In this document: piece after piece, positions 1 to 5,882 of the stretch | Layout of the letters: each line of letters opens with the position of its first letter | How positions within the stretch are numbered: position 1 is the stretch's first letter | From: JBFLVQ01 sp040758525 | GTDB taxonomy: Bacteria > Acidobacteriota > Blastocatellia > Chloracidobacteriales > JADJPF01 | Length of the DNA stretch: 6,613 nt | Assembly (NCBI GenBank): GCA_040758525.1 | Contig: JBFLVQ010000542.1 | Coordinates: 1-6,613, forward strand | Direction of reading: 5' to 3' | Position numbers and translations under genes: made by a program | Notes under the pieces: generated by a model | Databases searched by the model: none | What the model was told of the DNA's origin: nothing | Seen by the model: the letters and a program-made list of their open reading frames with translations, nothing else

Positions 1-697
1 TATTTTTACTACGACTGTAATCATTACCACTCTTACCAAAAGTAGCACCTAGGTCATGGACAACATAATAGAGTCGGGCACTCTGTTTATCATAATAGAT
101 GCTATTGTTTCGCTCGGTGAGATCCCAATTGTTAATGAGTGCCATCATCACTCTCAGTCCGTTTAATTCTCTAGTATTACTAAAAGGATTAGTAAACCAG
201 TTCCAGTTACCGATCCTATGTGTTTCGCTAATACGCTCTAATCTCGCATCTTCTACTGTACCATCAGCGGCAACTTGGCCACGTTTAAGTTTTACTAGAC
301 CTTCAACATGCAATTTAGGTAAATAGTAGGTCTCATCAGTAAAATAGCCAACCGCCCAAAGTAGTCGTGTGGCAACAGTTTCCGACTGTGCCTCAATACC
401 GAGTTTGACCTTCCACTTTACCCCTTTTTCATCTTCAACAATGAATTTGGGCTGGGTTCCACCGTCATCCTCTTTAATGAAACGTAACTTGCCGCTGGGT
501 TCATTTTCTTTTCCACCTTGGCCATAGTATAGATCCCGAGTAGTGAGATCGACTGGCTGTTCCCATAGTAGATGTGTGCCCGCAGGGGCCTTTTCCGGTA
601 GTTTTTTGGTCTTATTATCCCAAGAGTAGGCAGGTAAACTTGCCAATACTATGATCAAGAAAATCTTCAATCCCCCAGCACTCTTCTTCCATCGCAT
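1..697 (-). CDS. Exported protein with CotH/FAM20-like kinase-type residue layout, 3' end cut by window edge
   Basis: The reading frame is open for 232 codons from ATG 697-695 to the left edge, so the C-terminus is missing. The start is supported by AGGAG at 707-711, nine bases upstream. Residues 1-25 look like a signal peptide: basic n-region (RWKK, later K11), hydrophobic core IFLIIVLASLP, and likely cleavage after AYS. The mature part is mostly polar. Three clusters stand out: WKVKLG at 95-100 followed by a Glu-containing helix-like stretch (E106, then ATRLLWA); NNWDLTERNNSIYYD at 189-203; and VHDLGATFG at 213-221. This order (Lys, Glu, D-x4-N, then D-L-G) resembles CotH/FAM20/HipA-type atypical kinases, in which D192, N197 and D215 would be the catalytic and metal-binding residues. 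That is a family-level inference made by eye. A plain conserved exported protein without kinase activity remains possible. The downstream partner, if any, lies outside the window. Confidence 0.85.
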   Translation of the reverse strand, partial: MRWKKSAGGLKIFLIIVLASLPAYSWDNKTKKLPEKAPAGTHLLWEQPVDLTTRDLYYGQGGKENEPSGKLRFIKEDDGGTQPKFIVEDEKGVKWKVKLGIEAQSETVATRLLWAVGYFTDETYYLPKLHVEGLVKLKRGQVAADGTVEDARLERISETHRIGNWNWFTNPFSNTRELNGLRVMMALINNWDLTERNNSIYYDKQSARLYYVVHDLGATFGKSGNDYSRSKN

Positions 698-752
698 AGA
701 TCAACACTCCTAGAATGCTAATAATCCAACTTTTCTTGCATATCTGGTGCCA

Positions 753-782
753 ATTTTAATCATCAAGGCAAACATTTGCCAA
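753..782 (-). promoter_or_regulatory. Candidate sigma-70-type promoter for the exported kinase-like gene
   Basis: Read on the minus strand, TTGGCA (777-782) lies 18 bases from TAAAAT (753-758), each one mismatch from the consensus. Transcription would begin near 745, giving a leader of about 48 bases that contains the AGGAG ribosome site at 707-711. A palindrome occupies the spacer and the end of the -35 box. This rests on sequence match only. Confidence 0.45.
767..780. promoter_or_regulatory. Palindrome in the promoter spacer, possible operator
   Basis: GGCAAA-CA-TTTGCC is a perfect inverted repeat with 6-base arms and a 2-base centre. It overlaps the -35 box and upstream half of the spacer of the candidate promoter, a position where a dimeric repressor would block RNA polymerase. 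No regulator gene is visible in the window, so the function is an inference. Confidence 0.3.
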
Positions 783-981
783 CATGTACGATCAAACCAC
801 CTGGATTAGATTGTCAGATAGTGAACAAAATTTATCTTTTACCAACTGGTAGGCCAACGCAAAGCGCGCTGTAAGTCTCTATAATGGAGAAGGGGGCGAG
901 CAGAGTGAGAATAATCAGATTATTGACAGAACAGCTTCAATTTCCAGACACAACCAGCAGCAAGCAGCAGGAAGAGAATAA

Positions 982-1013
982 GCCCGCCAAATCCGAATCG
1001 GTATTTGACGGGC
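982..1013 (-). terminator. Rho-independent terminator of the nuclease-like gene
   Basis: On the minus strand the outer arms GCCCG/CGGGC continue through a T-G wobble, CAAAT/ATTTG, one bulged A and CCG/CGG around a 3-base loop. The stem is followed at once by the T-rich TTATTCTCTTCC. It begins 30 bases after the TAA stop of the nuclease-like gene. On the plus strand the hairpin is followed by AGCAAGAT, so it would not terminate in that direction. Confidence 0.7.
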
Positions 1014-1043
1014 AGCAAGATCCATATCCTTACGACGAATCAC

Positions 1044-2189
1044 TTACTCCCTTAGATTCCCTATACGGATCTGTAGATTGAGCGCGCTCTGCCGGCTGAG
1101 GTAGAATTTTGTGCTACCATTGCGATTGGCAATATTCAAAACTATCCCGCCATCCTTACCTGTGGAAACGCCTATAGTACTAAAATCACCTTTTACACTG
1201 CCAAGCGAACTCTCAACGGCAGTAAGGGTGGGCTGGCTCTCAGTTCCCCTGTTAAGCAATCGGTCAAGCTCTTTCATACCCTTATAATTAGTAATAAACG
1301 CGATCTCCTTTTCACTCTGTTTTACACCTAGACGAAAATCGATCTTGCCACGTTCGGTTGTCGCCTTATAAAGCTCTAGTTTCTGTTCACCATCTTGATA
1401 AGAGACAATTGCTTGACGATTACGCAGGCGATAGAGTTCGGTCTGTTCATCAACCCCTTCAACAGTTCGGCGAGTATTAGGAGGTGGTTCCTTAACAGGT
1501 CTGAGATCTTCCATCCCTAGCGAAGCAGAAGGTCGCTTAGGTGCGGCTGGCTCTGTCTGGGCAATATTGGGAGTTGCTACTACTTGTGCATCAATACGAC
1601 GATTAGGCCTAATAAAGGTGAGGTTAATACTTGCGGGTGGCTCTTCAAAACCTTTGCTGGCATCTTGCACCAACTCTAAAGGCGATTTTTCAATCTTTTC
1701 CCATAGACCTGCTTTGCGTTTACGAGCCTCTTTTTCTGCTGCTTTAAACATATCGCTGTAGATCAGATCTTCCGGCCCAGCATAGAAACCTGTGCCACGT
1801 TTGATCAGTTCTAAGTTAACAAATACTTTTTCAACATTTTTGGAGATTGTTACATAGGCAAGCGCACGACCATATTTGTCACGATGCCCATCTGCGACAT
1901 AAAGGGGATCAAAGGTCATATCAACCGTCTCTCCCAACAACAGATCTTCAGCGATGTTGCGTGCCTGCTCTCCAAATAGTTCACCTTTGCCGTTACCATG
2001 CTTAGCTCTAGGCGAAAGCATGCCCAGCAGACGAACCACTTCACCATTATCAAGTACAATCGAATCACCATCAATCACGCTAATAACGGCGCGATTCTTC
2101 CAGGGATCCGATTGTGCCGTTGCGGCAAGCGCTAATGCCATCAAAATAGTCGGCACGAGGATTGCCCGAAGAATTGCTTTTTTGCGCAT
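1044..2189 (-). CDS. Secreted staphylococcal nuclease-fold protein with altered active site and unknown C-terminal domain
   Basis: 381 residues. The ATG at 2189 follows a GGGGAAG purine run 5 bases upstream. Residues 1-25 form a signal peptide (RKK, hydrophobic core, cleavage after ATA). Residues 33-165 are an SNase (thermonuclease) domain: VIDGDSIVL (38-46) with the metal-ligand Asp42, VRLLGMLSPR (52-61), FGEQARNIAEDLL (72-84), RDKYGRALAYV (103-113), VNLELIKRGTG (124-134) and a terminal AEKEARKRKAGLW (151-163). Against the Staphylococcus enzyme, Arg53 and Arg108 match Arg35 and Arg87, but Asp40 and Glu43 of the DTPE motif are Leu58 and Arg61. The fold therefore looks intact while calcium binding and base catalysis are doubtful. 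Residues 181-245 are a proline-rich linker. Residues 246-381 form a probably beta-rich domain that I do not recognise, and typical secreted nucleases of about 150-250 residues lack it. It could be a nuclease with shifted chemistry or a non-catalytic nucleic-acid-binding protein. Confidence 0.9.
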   Translation of the reverse strand: MRKKAILRAILVPTILMALALAATAQSDPWKNRAVISVIDGDSIVLDNGEVVRLLGMLSPRAKHGNGKGELFGEQARNIAEDLLLGETVDMTFDPLYVADGHRDKYGRALAYVTISKNVEKVFVNLELIKRGTGFYAGPEDLIYSDMFKAAEKEARKRKAGLWEKIEKSPLELVQDASKGFEEPPASINLTFIRPNRRIDAQVVATPNIAQTEPAAPKRPSASLGMEDLRPVKEPPPNTRRTVEGVDEQTELYRLRNRQAIVSYQDGEQKLELYKATTERGKIDFRLGVKQSEKEIAFITNYKGMKELDRLLNRGTESQPTLTAVESSLGSVKGDFSTIGVSTGKDGGIVLNIANRNGSTKFYLSRQSALNLQIRIGNLRE

Positions 2190-2249
2190 AAGCTCTTCCC
2201 CTTAGGATTATTCTGTTTGGTAAATATTGTTCAGCTTAACGACACTACT

Positions 2250-2278
2250 ATTATGCTTAGAAATTGCGCTATTGGCAA
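2250..2278 (-). promoter_or_regulatory. Candidate promoter of the nuclease-like gene
   Basis: On the minus strand TTGCCA (2273-2278) is 17 bases from CATAAT (2250-2255), each one mismatch from the sigma-70 consensus with ideal spacing. It lies in the 124-base gap after the transporter gene and gives a leader of about 54 bases. No convincing terminator separates it from the transporter gene, so read-through is also possible. Confidence 0.6.
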
Positions 2279-2313
2279 ATATTTAGACACTCCACGAGCT
2301 AACTAGATGGCTC

Positions 2314-3852
2314 TTAATTGGCAGCCTGAGATCGATTCAGCGATGGCTCAGCAGCCGGCTTCTCAATGGCTCGCCCAGGCGGTACTTTCCATACTGAGGC
2401 AAGCGCACCAAGTCCAACAATAAGAGCAAAGAAGAAGGCGTTATGGATACCACCAGCGAGCGCTCCACGAAAATAACTGAGTGCTTGTGGGTGTAATGCT
2501 GTACGCGCGATAGGATCGAAAGCAATATTAATATCAGTAGCCATACGGGCTAGATCCACACTTACTGCGCTATCTGTGGTTGGTATAGTAGCGATAATAT
2601 GAGACAGACTGGTACTGACAATTGTGCCCATTATTGCAGCTCCTACCACACCACCAATATTACGGAAAAAGAGTGTTGCTGCTGTAGCAACACCCAACTG
2701 ATTACGCATATTTTTTTGTACGGCAATTAGCAATGAAATCGCCGTTAATCCCATTCCCATTCCCATTAAAGCATCACCTATATAGATCTGTTGCCGATCT
2801 GTACCATTGGTTGCTACTGTCATTATTATCAGGCCAAGCACAAGCAGTAATGTGCCTGCCAGGGTCACAATACGGTATTCAATACGAATCAGCAGTCGCC
2901 CACCTAATACTGAACAGCAGACCCAACCAAGCATTAGTGGCATTAGAATGGTGCCCGCCTTAGTCGCACTAGTGCCTAACACACCCTGAGCATATAGTGT
3001 AATGAATGGGATGCTACCAAAAATAGTACAGCCTGTTAGTAGATTAGCAAGCATACCAACAAAAAAGATCCGCTCACGAAATAGCTCTAGTGGCAGAATA
3101 GGTTCAGCAGCACGCTGCTCAACACGTATAAAAATCCATATACAGAGTATCGAGCCGCATAGCGCAATGATCGATAATGGCAAGGAAAGACCTTCTTTGC
3201 CACGTAGACAGGAGAGTATTAGCAATGAGATGGCAGCCGAGAGTGAGACGGCACCAGCCACATCGATAGCTGGCCGGGACTGTCGTTGTGCTGGTCCTGC
3301 TAACCCAATCCACATAATTATTACTGCCAGTAATCCAAATGGGATATTGATATAAAAGATCCAACGCCAAGAGAAGTGGTCGGTAATAAAACCACCGATC
3401 AGTGGTCCCGTGATAGAAGCAAATCCCCATACGCTGCTAAAAAGACCCTGCATACGTACACGTTCTTCAATCGTGAAGACCTCACCGATAATTGTCAGCC
3501 CAAGCGGCACTACTGCACCAGCACCAAGACCTTGCAGCGCACGAAAGATAATTAACTGTGTCATCGATTGCGAAACGCCGCAAAGCGCAGAGCCAATAAT
3601 AAAAATTAGTACTCCTAGTTGATAACATAGACGACGGCCATATAGATCAGAAAGCTTTCCCCAGATAGGCATGCTTACAGTCGAGGTGAGTAGATAGAGC
3701 GAGAAGACCCAACTATATTTCACCAACCCACCTAAGCTTGCCACTACTGATGGCATAGCTGTCGTTACTATCATAGACTCCATTGCCGCTAGTAGCATCC
3801 CCATGAGAATACCGGTCGTCACTAGCATCCTACGTTCGCGCGAAAGCTCCAT
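2314..3852 (-). CDS. DHA2-family (EmrB/QacA-like) 14-helix major facilitator, probable drug:H+ antiporter
   Basis: 512 residues from the ATG at 3852. The frame extends 10 codons further to a TTG at 3882, but GGAG at 3861-3864 sits 8 bases before the ATG and the extra residues precede the usual cytoplasmic start. The protein is almost entirely hydrophobic segments, consistent with the 14 helices of DHA2. Diagnostic motifs are AMESMIVTTAMP in helix 1 (from residue 23; family LDxTIVxxALP, here with Glu for Asp), motif A GKLSDLYGRR (65-74), motif B around R104 (RALQGLGAG), antiporter motif C GFASITGPLIGG (143-154) and RNIGGVVG (397-404). A long loop precedes the last helix, as usual in this family. 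It probably exports hydrophobic or cationic compounds across the inner membrane. No EmrA-type adaptor is present, and the substrate cannot be told. It starts 148 bases after murQ and seems to have its own promoter. Confidence 0.93.
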   Translation of the reverse strand: MELSRERRMLVTTGILMGMLLAAMESMIVTTAMPSVVASLGGLVKYSWVFSLYLLTSTVSMPIWGKLSDLYGRRLCYQLGVLIFIIGSALCGVSQSMTQLIIFRALQGLGAGAVVPLGLTIIGEVFTIEERVRMQGLFSSVWGFASITGPLIGGFITDHFSWRWIFYINIPFGLLAVIIMWIGLAGPAQRQSRPAIDVAGAVSLSAAISLLILSCLRGKEGLSLPLSIIALCGSILCIWIFIRVEQRAAEPILPLELFRERIFFVGMLANLLTGCTIFGSIPFITLYAQGVLGTSATKAGTILMPLMLGWVCCSVLGGRLLIRIEYRIVTLAGTLLLVLGLIIMTVATNGTDRQQIYIGDALMGMGMGLTAISLLIAVQKNMRNQLGVATAATLFFRNIGGVVGAAIMGTIVSTSLSHIIATIPTTDSAVSVDLARMATDINIAFDPIARTALHPQALSYFRGALAGGIHNAFFFALIVGLGALASVWKVPPGRAIEKPAAEPSLNRSQAAN

Positions 3853-3860
3853 CACAACAA

Positions 3861-3864
3861 CTCC
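3861..3864 (-). promoter_or_regulatory. Ribosome binding site that decides the transporter start
   Basis: GGAG on the minus strand, 8 bases before the ATG at 3852. It lies inside the extended frame that begins at TTG 3882, which has no Shine-Dalgarno sequence of its own. This favours the shorter 512-residue product. Confidence 0.65.
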
Positions 3865-3921
3865 ACGCAATGAAATAGACAAAAGTTTAGGGTAACAATT
3901 AATATGGCTACTTGTAAATTG

Positions 3922-3950
3922 ATTGTTGCCTATGTAGGCGATTATGGCAA
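3922..3950 (-). promoter_or_regulatory. Candidate promoter of the DHA2 transporter gene
   Basis: On the minus strand TTGCCA (3945-3950) is 17 bases from AACAAT (3922-3927). The -35 box is good and the -10 box matches only four of six positions. The leader would be about 60 bases. The spacer holds a palindrome. Co-transcription with murQ across the 148-base gap cannot be excluded. Confidence 0.35.
3928..3939. promoter_or_regulatory. Palindrome in the transporter promoter spacer, possible operator
   Basis: GCCTA-TG-TAGGC is a perfect inverted repeat with 5-base arms and a 2-base centre, directly beside the candidate -10 box. A wider pair, TTGCC at 3926-3930 and GGCAA at 3946-3950, overlaps it. 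DHA2 pumps are often controlled by TetR- or MarR-type repressors acting at such sites, but no regulator gene is visible here. Confidence 0.3.
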
Positions 3951-4000
3951 GGTTAAGCGATTCTGTAGGGCTGTACTATCTTATTTGAAAATAGGTAAGA

Positions 4001-4888
4001 TTAATCTGTTGACAGAGCACGCCTGACAGAGCCGCGGGCTGTGTGCAAACGTGCTATGGCAGTATCTACATCTGTACCTGTCTTTACCATAACCAGAGCA
4101 ACTTTGAGATCGCGCTTGCTAGTCTCTAAGATATCTGCTGCCTGCGCGTAACTAATTTCTGCCTCACGCATTAAGATCTCACAGGCGCGTCGCCAAAGCT
4201 TCTCATTTTTGATCTGTAAATTGGACATCAAGTTGCGATAGGTAAAACCTAATCGGATCATTGTCCCTGTACTGAGCATGTTCAGCACCAACTTTTGTGC
4301 TGTACCAGCCTTTAGGCGCGTCGAACCAGCAATCACCTCGGCACCAACTTCGATAATAATAGCAACCTCTGCATTATTAGTGAGAGGCACAGCCGCATTA
4401 CAGGTAACTGCAATGGTGAAAGCGCCTAACTCACGAGCATGTTTAAGCGCAGCAACTGTGAATGGAGTTGTACCACTAGCACTCAACCCTACTACTGCAT
4501 CCGAACTGTTGATTGCGTGTGTTTCAATCTCTGCGTACCCTGCTGCTTGATCATCTTCTGCACCTTCAACAGCCTCAGTAAGTGCGGCATGCCCACCGGC
4601 GATAATCGCCTGTACCAGTTCAGGCGGTACACCAAAAGTAGGTGGACATTCTGCTGCATCAAGCACACCTAATCGCCCACTTGTGCCTGCCCCAACATAG
4701 TAGAGTCGGCCTCCTCGCTCAAGCCGTGCAACAATTGCCTCGATCGCAGCGGCGATCTGTGGCAATTGTCGCGCTACTGCCGCTACTGCCAATTGATCTT
4801 GCTGATTCATAATACGCACGATCTCCAAGGCGCTGGCAGCGTCAATATTTTCACTCTGAGGATTAATATTCTCTGTCTTTGAACTCAT
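4001..4888 (-). CDS. murQ: N-acetylmuramic acid 6-phosphate etherase
   Basis: 295 residues, close to the family's usual length of about 300. MurQ cleaves the lactyl ether of MurNAc-6-phosphate in the cytoplasm, giving GlcNAc-6-phosphate and D-lactate, a step of cell-wall sugar recycling. The SIS-fold signature is complete: GGRLYYVGAGTSGRLGVLD (59-77), AECPPTFGV (79-87) with Glu80 matching catalytic Glu83 of the E. coli enzyme, IIAGG (95-99), AVEGAED (106-112) with Glu111 matching Glu114, SASGTTPF (136-143), and GSTRLKAGTAQKLVLNM (188-204) followed by NEKL (228-231). The N-terminal TENINPQSENID fits the family's TExxNxxSxxID. One oddity is VGAE (181-184), where VGPE is common. The start lies 3 bases after the kinase stop with only a weak purine-rich site upstream, so translation is probably coupled. 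AT-rich inverted repeats follow the stop, without a T tract. Confidence 0.97.
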   Translation of the reverse strand: MSSKTENINPQSENIDAASALEIVRIMNQQDQLAVAAVARQLPQIAAAIEAIVARLERGGRLYYVGAGTSGRLGVLDAAECPPTFGVPPELVQAIIAGGHAALTEAVEGAEDDQAAGYAEIETHAINSSDAVVGLSASGTTPFTVAALKHARELGAFTIAVTCNAAVPLTNNAEVAIIIEVGAEVIAGSTRLKAGTAQKLVLNMLSTGTMIRLGFTYRNLMSNLQIKNEKLWRRACEILMREAEISYAQAADILETSKRDLKVALVMVKTGTDVDTAIARLHTARGSVRRALSTD

Positions 4889-4891
4889 CTT

Positions 4892-5842
4892 TTACGCGCT
4901 CTTACGCAACGAGTCGCGTTGCATTGCTAAGCGAGCAGCACCTAAGACAGGAGAATAGCGGGGTGGTTGTAAGATTGCGCGCGGTGCGATCTGTTCAATA
5001 GTTAGCCGCATAGGATCGAGCAGTAGTTCACCAGCCTGGAAAGTACCACCAACATAAGCAACCGGGAATACTTCTGTTTCCATACTCAGTCGCCTTATCA
5101 CTGCTGTTACTGCCAAGCCGAGTTCGCGACCAGCTCCTGCCAATATATCACGTGCGATCAGATCACCAGCTCGCGCAGCTTCGACTACTATCCCACAATA
5201 AGCGGCCACAGCAGAATTATTAGCGAAAGGATAGTAGATAATTCGCTGTAGATCGATAGGCGTACGTACCCCTGCACGCTTCCTTAAAATATCTGCAATT
5301 AAAGTCTGAGACCCACGTCCATCATAGGATTTAGCAACTGCTGCTAAACCACCACGCGCGATATAATAGCCACTGCCTTCATCACCAATTGTCGAACCCC
5401 AACCACCTGCGCGAGCCTCTTCACCACGACTATTACGGCCAAAGGCAATCGAGCCAGTACCGGAAATGATCACTATACCAGGCTGCAGATCAGTTGCTCC
5501 TGCAAGTGCTACCCACGCATCGGTGGCAAGGTGAAATTCTAATCCTGGCAGCAATTCGCAAAGTAACTCACAAAGCCTAAGATAGCTCTCCGGGTGCTCA
5601 ACTCCAGCAATTCCTAAATAGGTTGATGCCACCTCATTAAGTGAGATCCTTGCCGCTGCTACCGCCTCTCGAATTGCCCTTTCGATCGCTTCAGCAGCAG
5701 CAGCAAAGCCTGCCACTAACGGATTAGCAGTGCCTGTACGTGCCTCGCCCAGTACGTGACTTTCGTTATCAATTACGACAGCACAAGTTTTTGTGCCGCC
5801 CCCATCAACGCCGATGAAAAACTCTTGAGTACGTGTTAACAT
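4892..5842 (-). CDS. BadF/NAGK-type sugar kinase, probably for MurNAc and/or GlcNAc (MurK-like)
   Basis: 316 residues of the ASKHA fold, BadF/BadG/BcrA/BcrD group, which includes N-acetylglucosamine kinase. Visible motifs in order are the phosphate-1 loop FIGVDGGGTKT (9-19), LATDAWVALAGA (105-116) with Asp108 as the probable catalytic base, the phosphate-2 loop IVIISGTGSIAFG (123-135), GGWGSTIGDEGSGYYI (146-161) typical of NAGK/MurK relatives, and the adenosine motif VAYVGGTFQAGE (261-272). Being first in an operon with murQ suggests it makes MurNAc-6-P, the MurQ substrate, as does the Clostridium MurK that phosphorylates both MurNAc and GlcNAc. It lacks the features of AnmK, so anhydro-MurNAc is less likely. 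A plain GlcNAc kinase is the main alternative. The ATG at 5842 has no close Shine-Dalgarno (AGGA is about 16 bases away), which fits the very short leader predicted from its promoter. Confidence 0.9.
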   Translation of the reverse strand: MLTRTQEFFIGVDGGGTKTCAVVIDNESHVLGEARTGTANPLVAGFAAAAEAIERAIREAVAAARISLNEVASTYLGIAGVEHPESYLRLCELLCELLPGLEFHLATDAWVALAGATDLQPGIVIISGTGSIAFGRNSRGEEARAGGWGSTIGDEGSGYYIARGGLAAVAKSYDGRGSQTLIADILRKRAGVRTPIDLQRIIYYPFANNSAVAAYCGIVVEAARAGDLIARDILAGAGRELGLAVTAVIRRLSMETEVFPVAYVGGTFQAGELLLDPMRLTIEQIAPRAILQPPRYSPVLGAARLAMQRDSLRKSA

Positions 5843-5852
5843 AATCTATACT
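5825..5852 (+). promoter_or_regulatory. Candidate promoter of the divergent membrane-protein gene
   Basis: TTGAGT (5825-5830) is 16 bases from TATACT (5847-5852). The -35 box lies inside the first codons of the kinase gene. The predicted start near 5859 gives a leader of about 17 bases without a Shine-Dalgarno sequence. Its -10 box is separated by a single base from the -10 box of the opposing promoter, so the two could not be bound by polymerase together. Confidence 0.45.
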
Positions 5853-5853
5853 T

Positions 5854-5882
5854 ATTATTCCTGAAACTTGAATACATGGCAA
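5854..5882 (-). promoter_or_regulatory. Candidate promoter of the kinase-murQ operon
   Basis: On the minus strand TTGCCA (5877-5882) is 17 bases from AATAAT (5854-5859), each one mismatch from consensus. The -35 box overlaps the start codon of the divergent membrane-protein gene. Transcription would begin near 5847, only about 5 bases before the kinase ATG, so the mRNA would be nearly leaderless. This agrees with the lack of a well-spaced Shine-Dalgarno. Confidence 0.55.

Larger units (their letters stand above)
698..1043. other. 346-base gap between two minus-strand genes
   Basis: From left to right it holds the AGGAG ribosome site and leader of the exported kinase-like gene, its candidate promoter with the palindrome at 767-780, a second short palindrome TACCA-AC-TGGTA at 840-851, and the terminator hairpin of the nuclease-like gene at 982-1013. 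A 65-codon plus-strand frame (884-1081) crosses this gap but lacks a ribosome site, runs through the terminator and overlaps the end of the nuclease-like gene, so it is not called. Confidence 0.6.

Noticed and set aside
99..326. Plus-strand frame inside the exported kinase-like gene
   Set aside because: It is antisense to a long open frame with a signal peptide and ribosome site, and has no supporting features of its own.
884..1081. Plus-strand 65-codon frame in the gap before the nuclease-like gene
   Set aside because: It has no ribosome site, runs through the minus-strand terminator hairpin, overlaps the end of the nuclease-like gene by 38 bases, and its product resembles nothing known. 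TTGTCA-16-TATCTT at 811-838 could be a plus promoter but is weak.
2293..2313. GAGC...GCTC inverted repeat after the transporter stop as a terminator
   Set aside because: The arms are only four bases with a ten-base loop, and the following sequence GTGGAGTGTC is not T-rich.
2733..3622. Several overlapping frames on both strands within the transporter gene
   Set aside because: They are frame shadows of the transporter, with low-complexity or unlikely products and no ribosome sites.
2314..3852. Transporter as an AmpG-type muropeptide permease because of its position next to murQ
   Set aside because: Its motifs (A, B, antiporter motif C, RNxGGxxG) and 14-helix length are those of DHA2 drug exporters, and a separate promoter seems present.
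3853..3882. Ten-residue N-terminal extension of the transporter from a TTG start
   Set aside because: The TTG lacks a Shine-Dalgarno, while the downstream ATG has GGAG at 8 bases and gives the usual short N-terminus of DHA2 proteins.
3978..4001. Inverted repeat ATCTTA/TAAGAT just after murQ as a terminator
   Set aside because: The stem is AT-only in its core, with a large loop or an alternative 5-base stem, and no T tract follows on the minus strand.
4278..4672. Plus-strand frames antisense to murQ
   Set aside because: The murQ frame is fully conserved across its catalytic motifs, so these are shadows.
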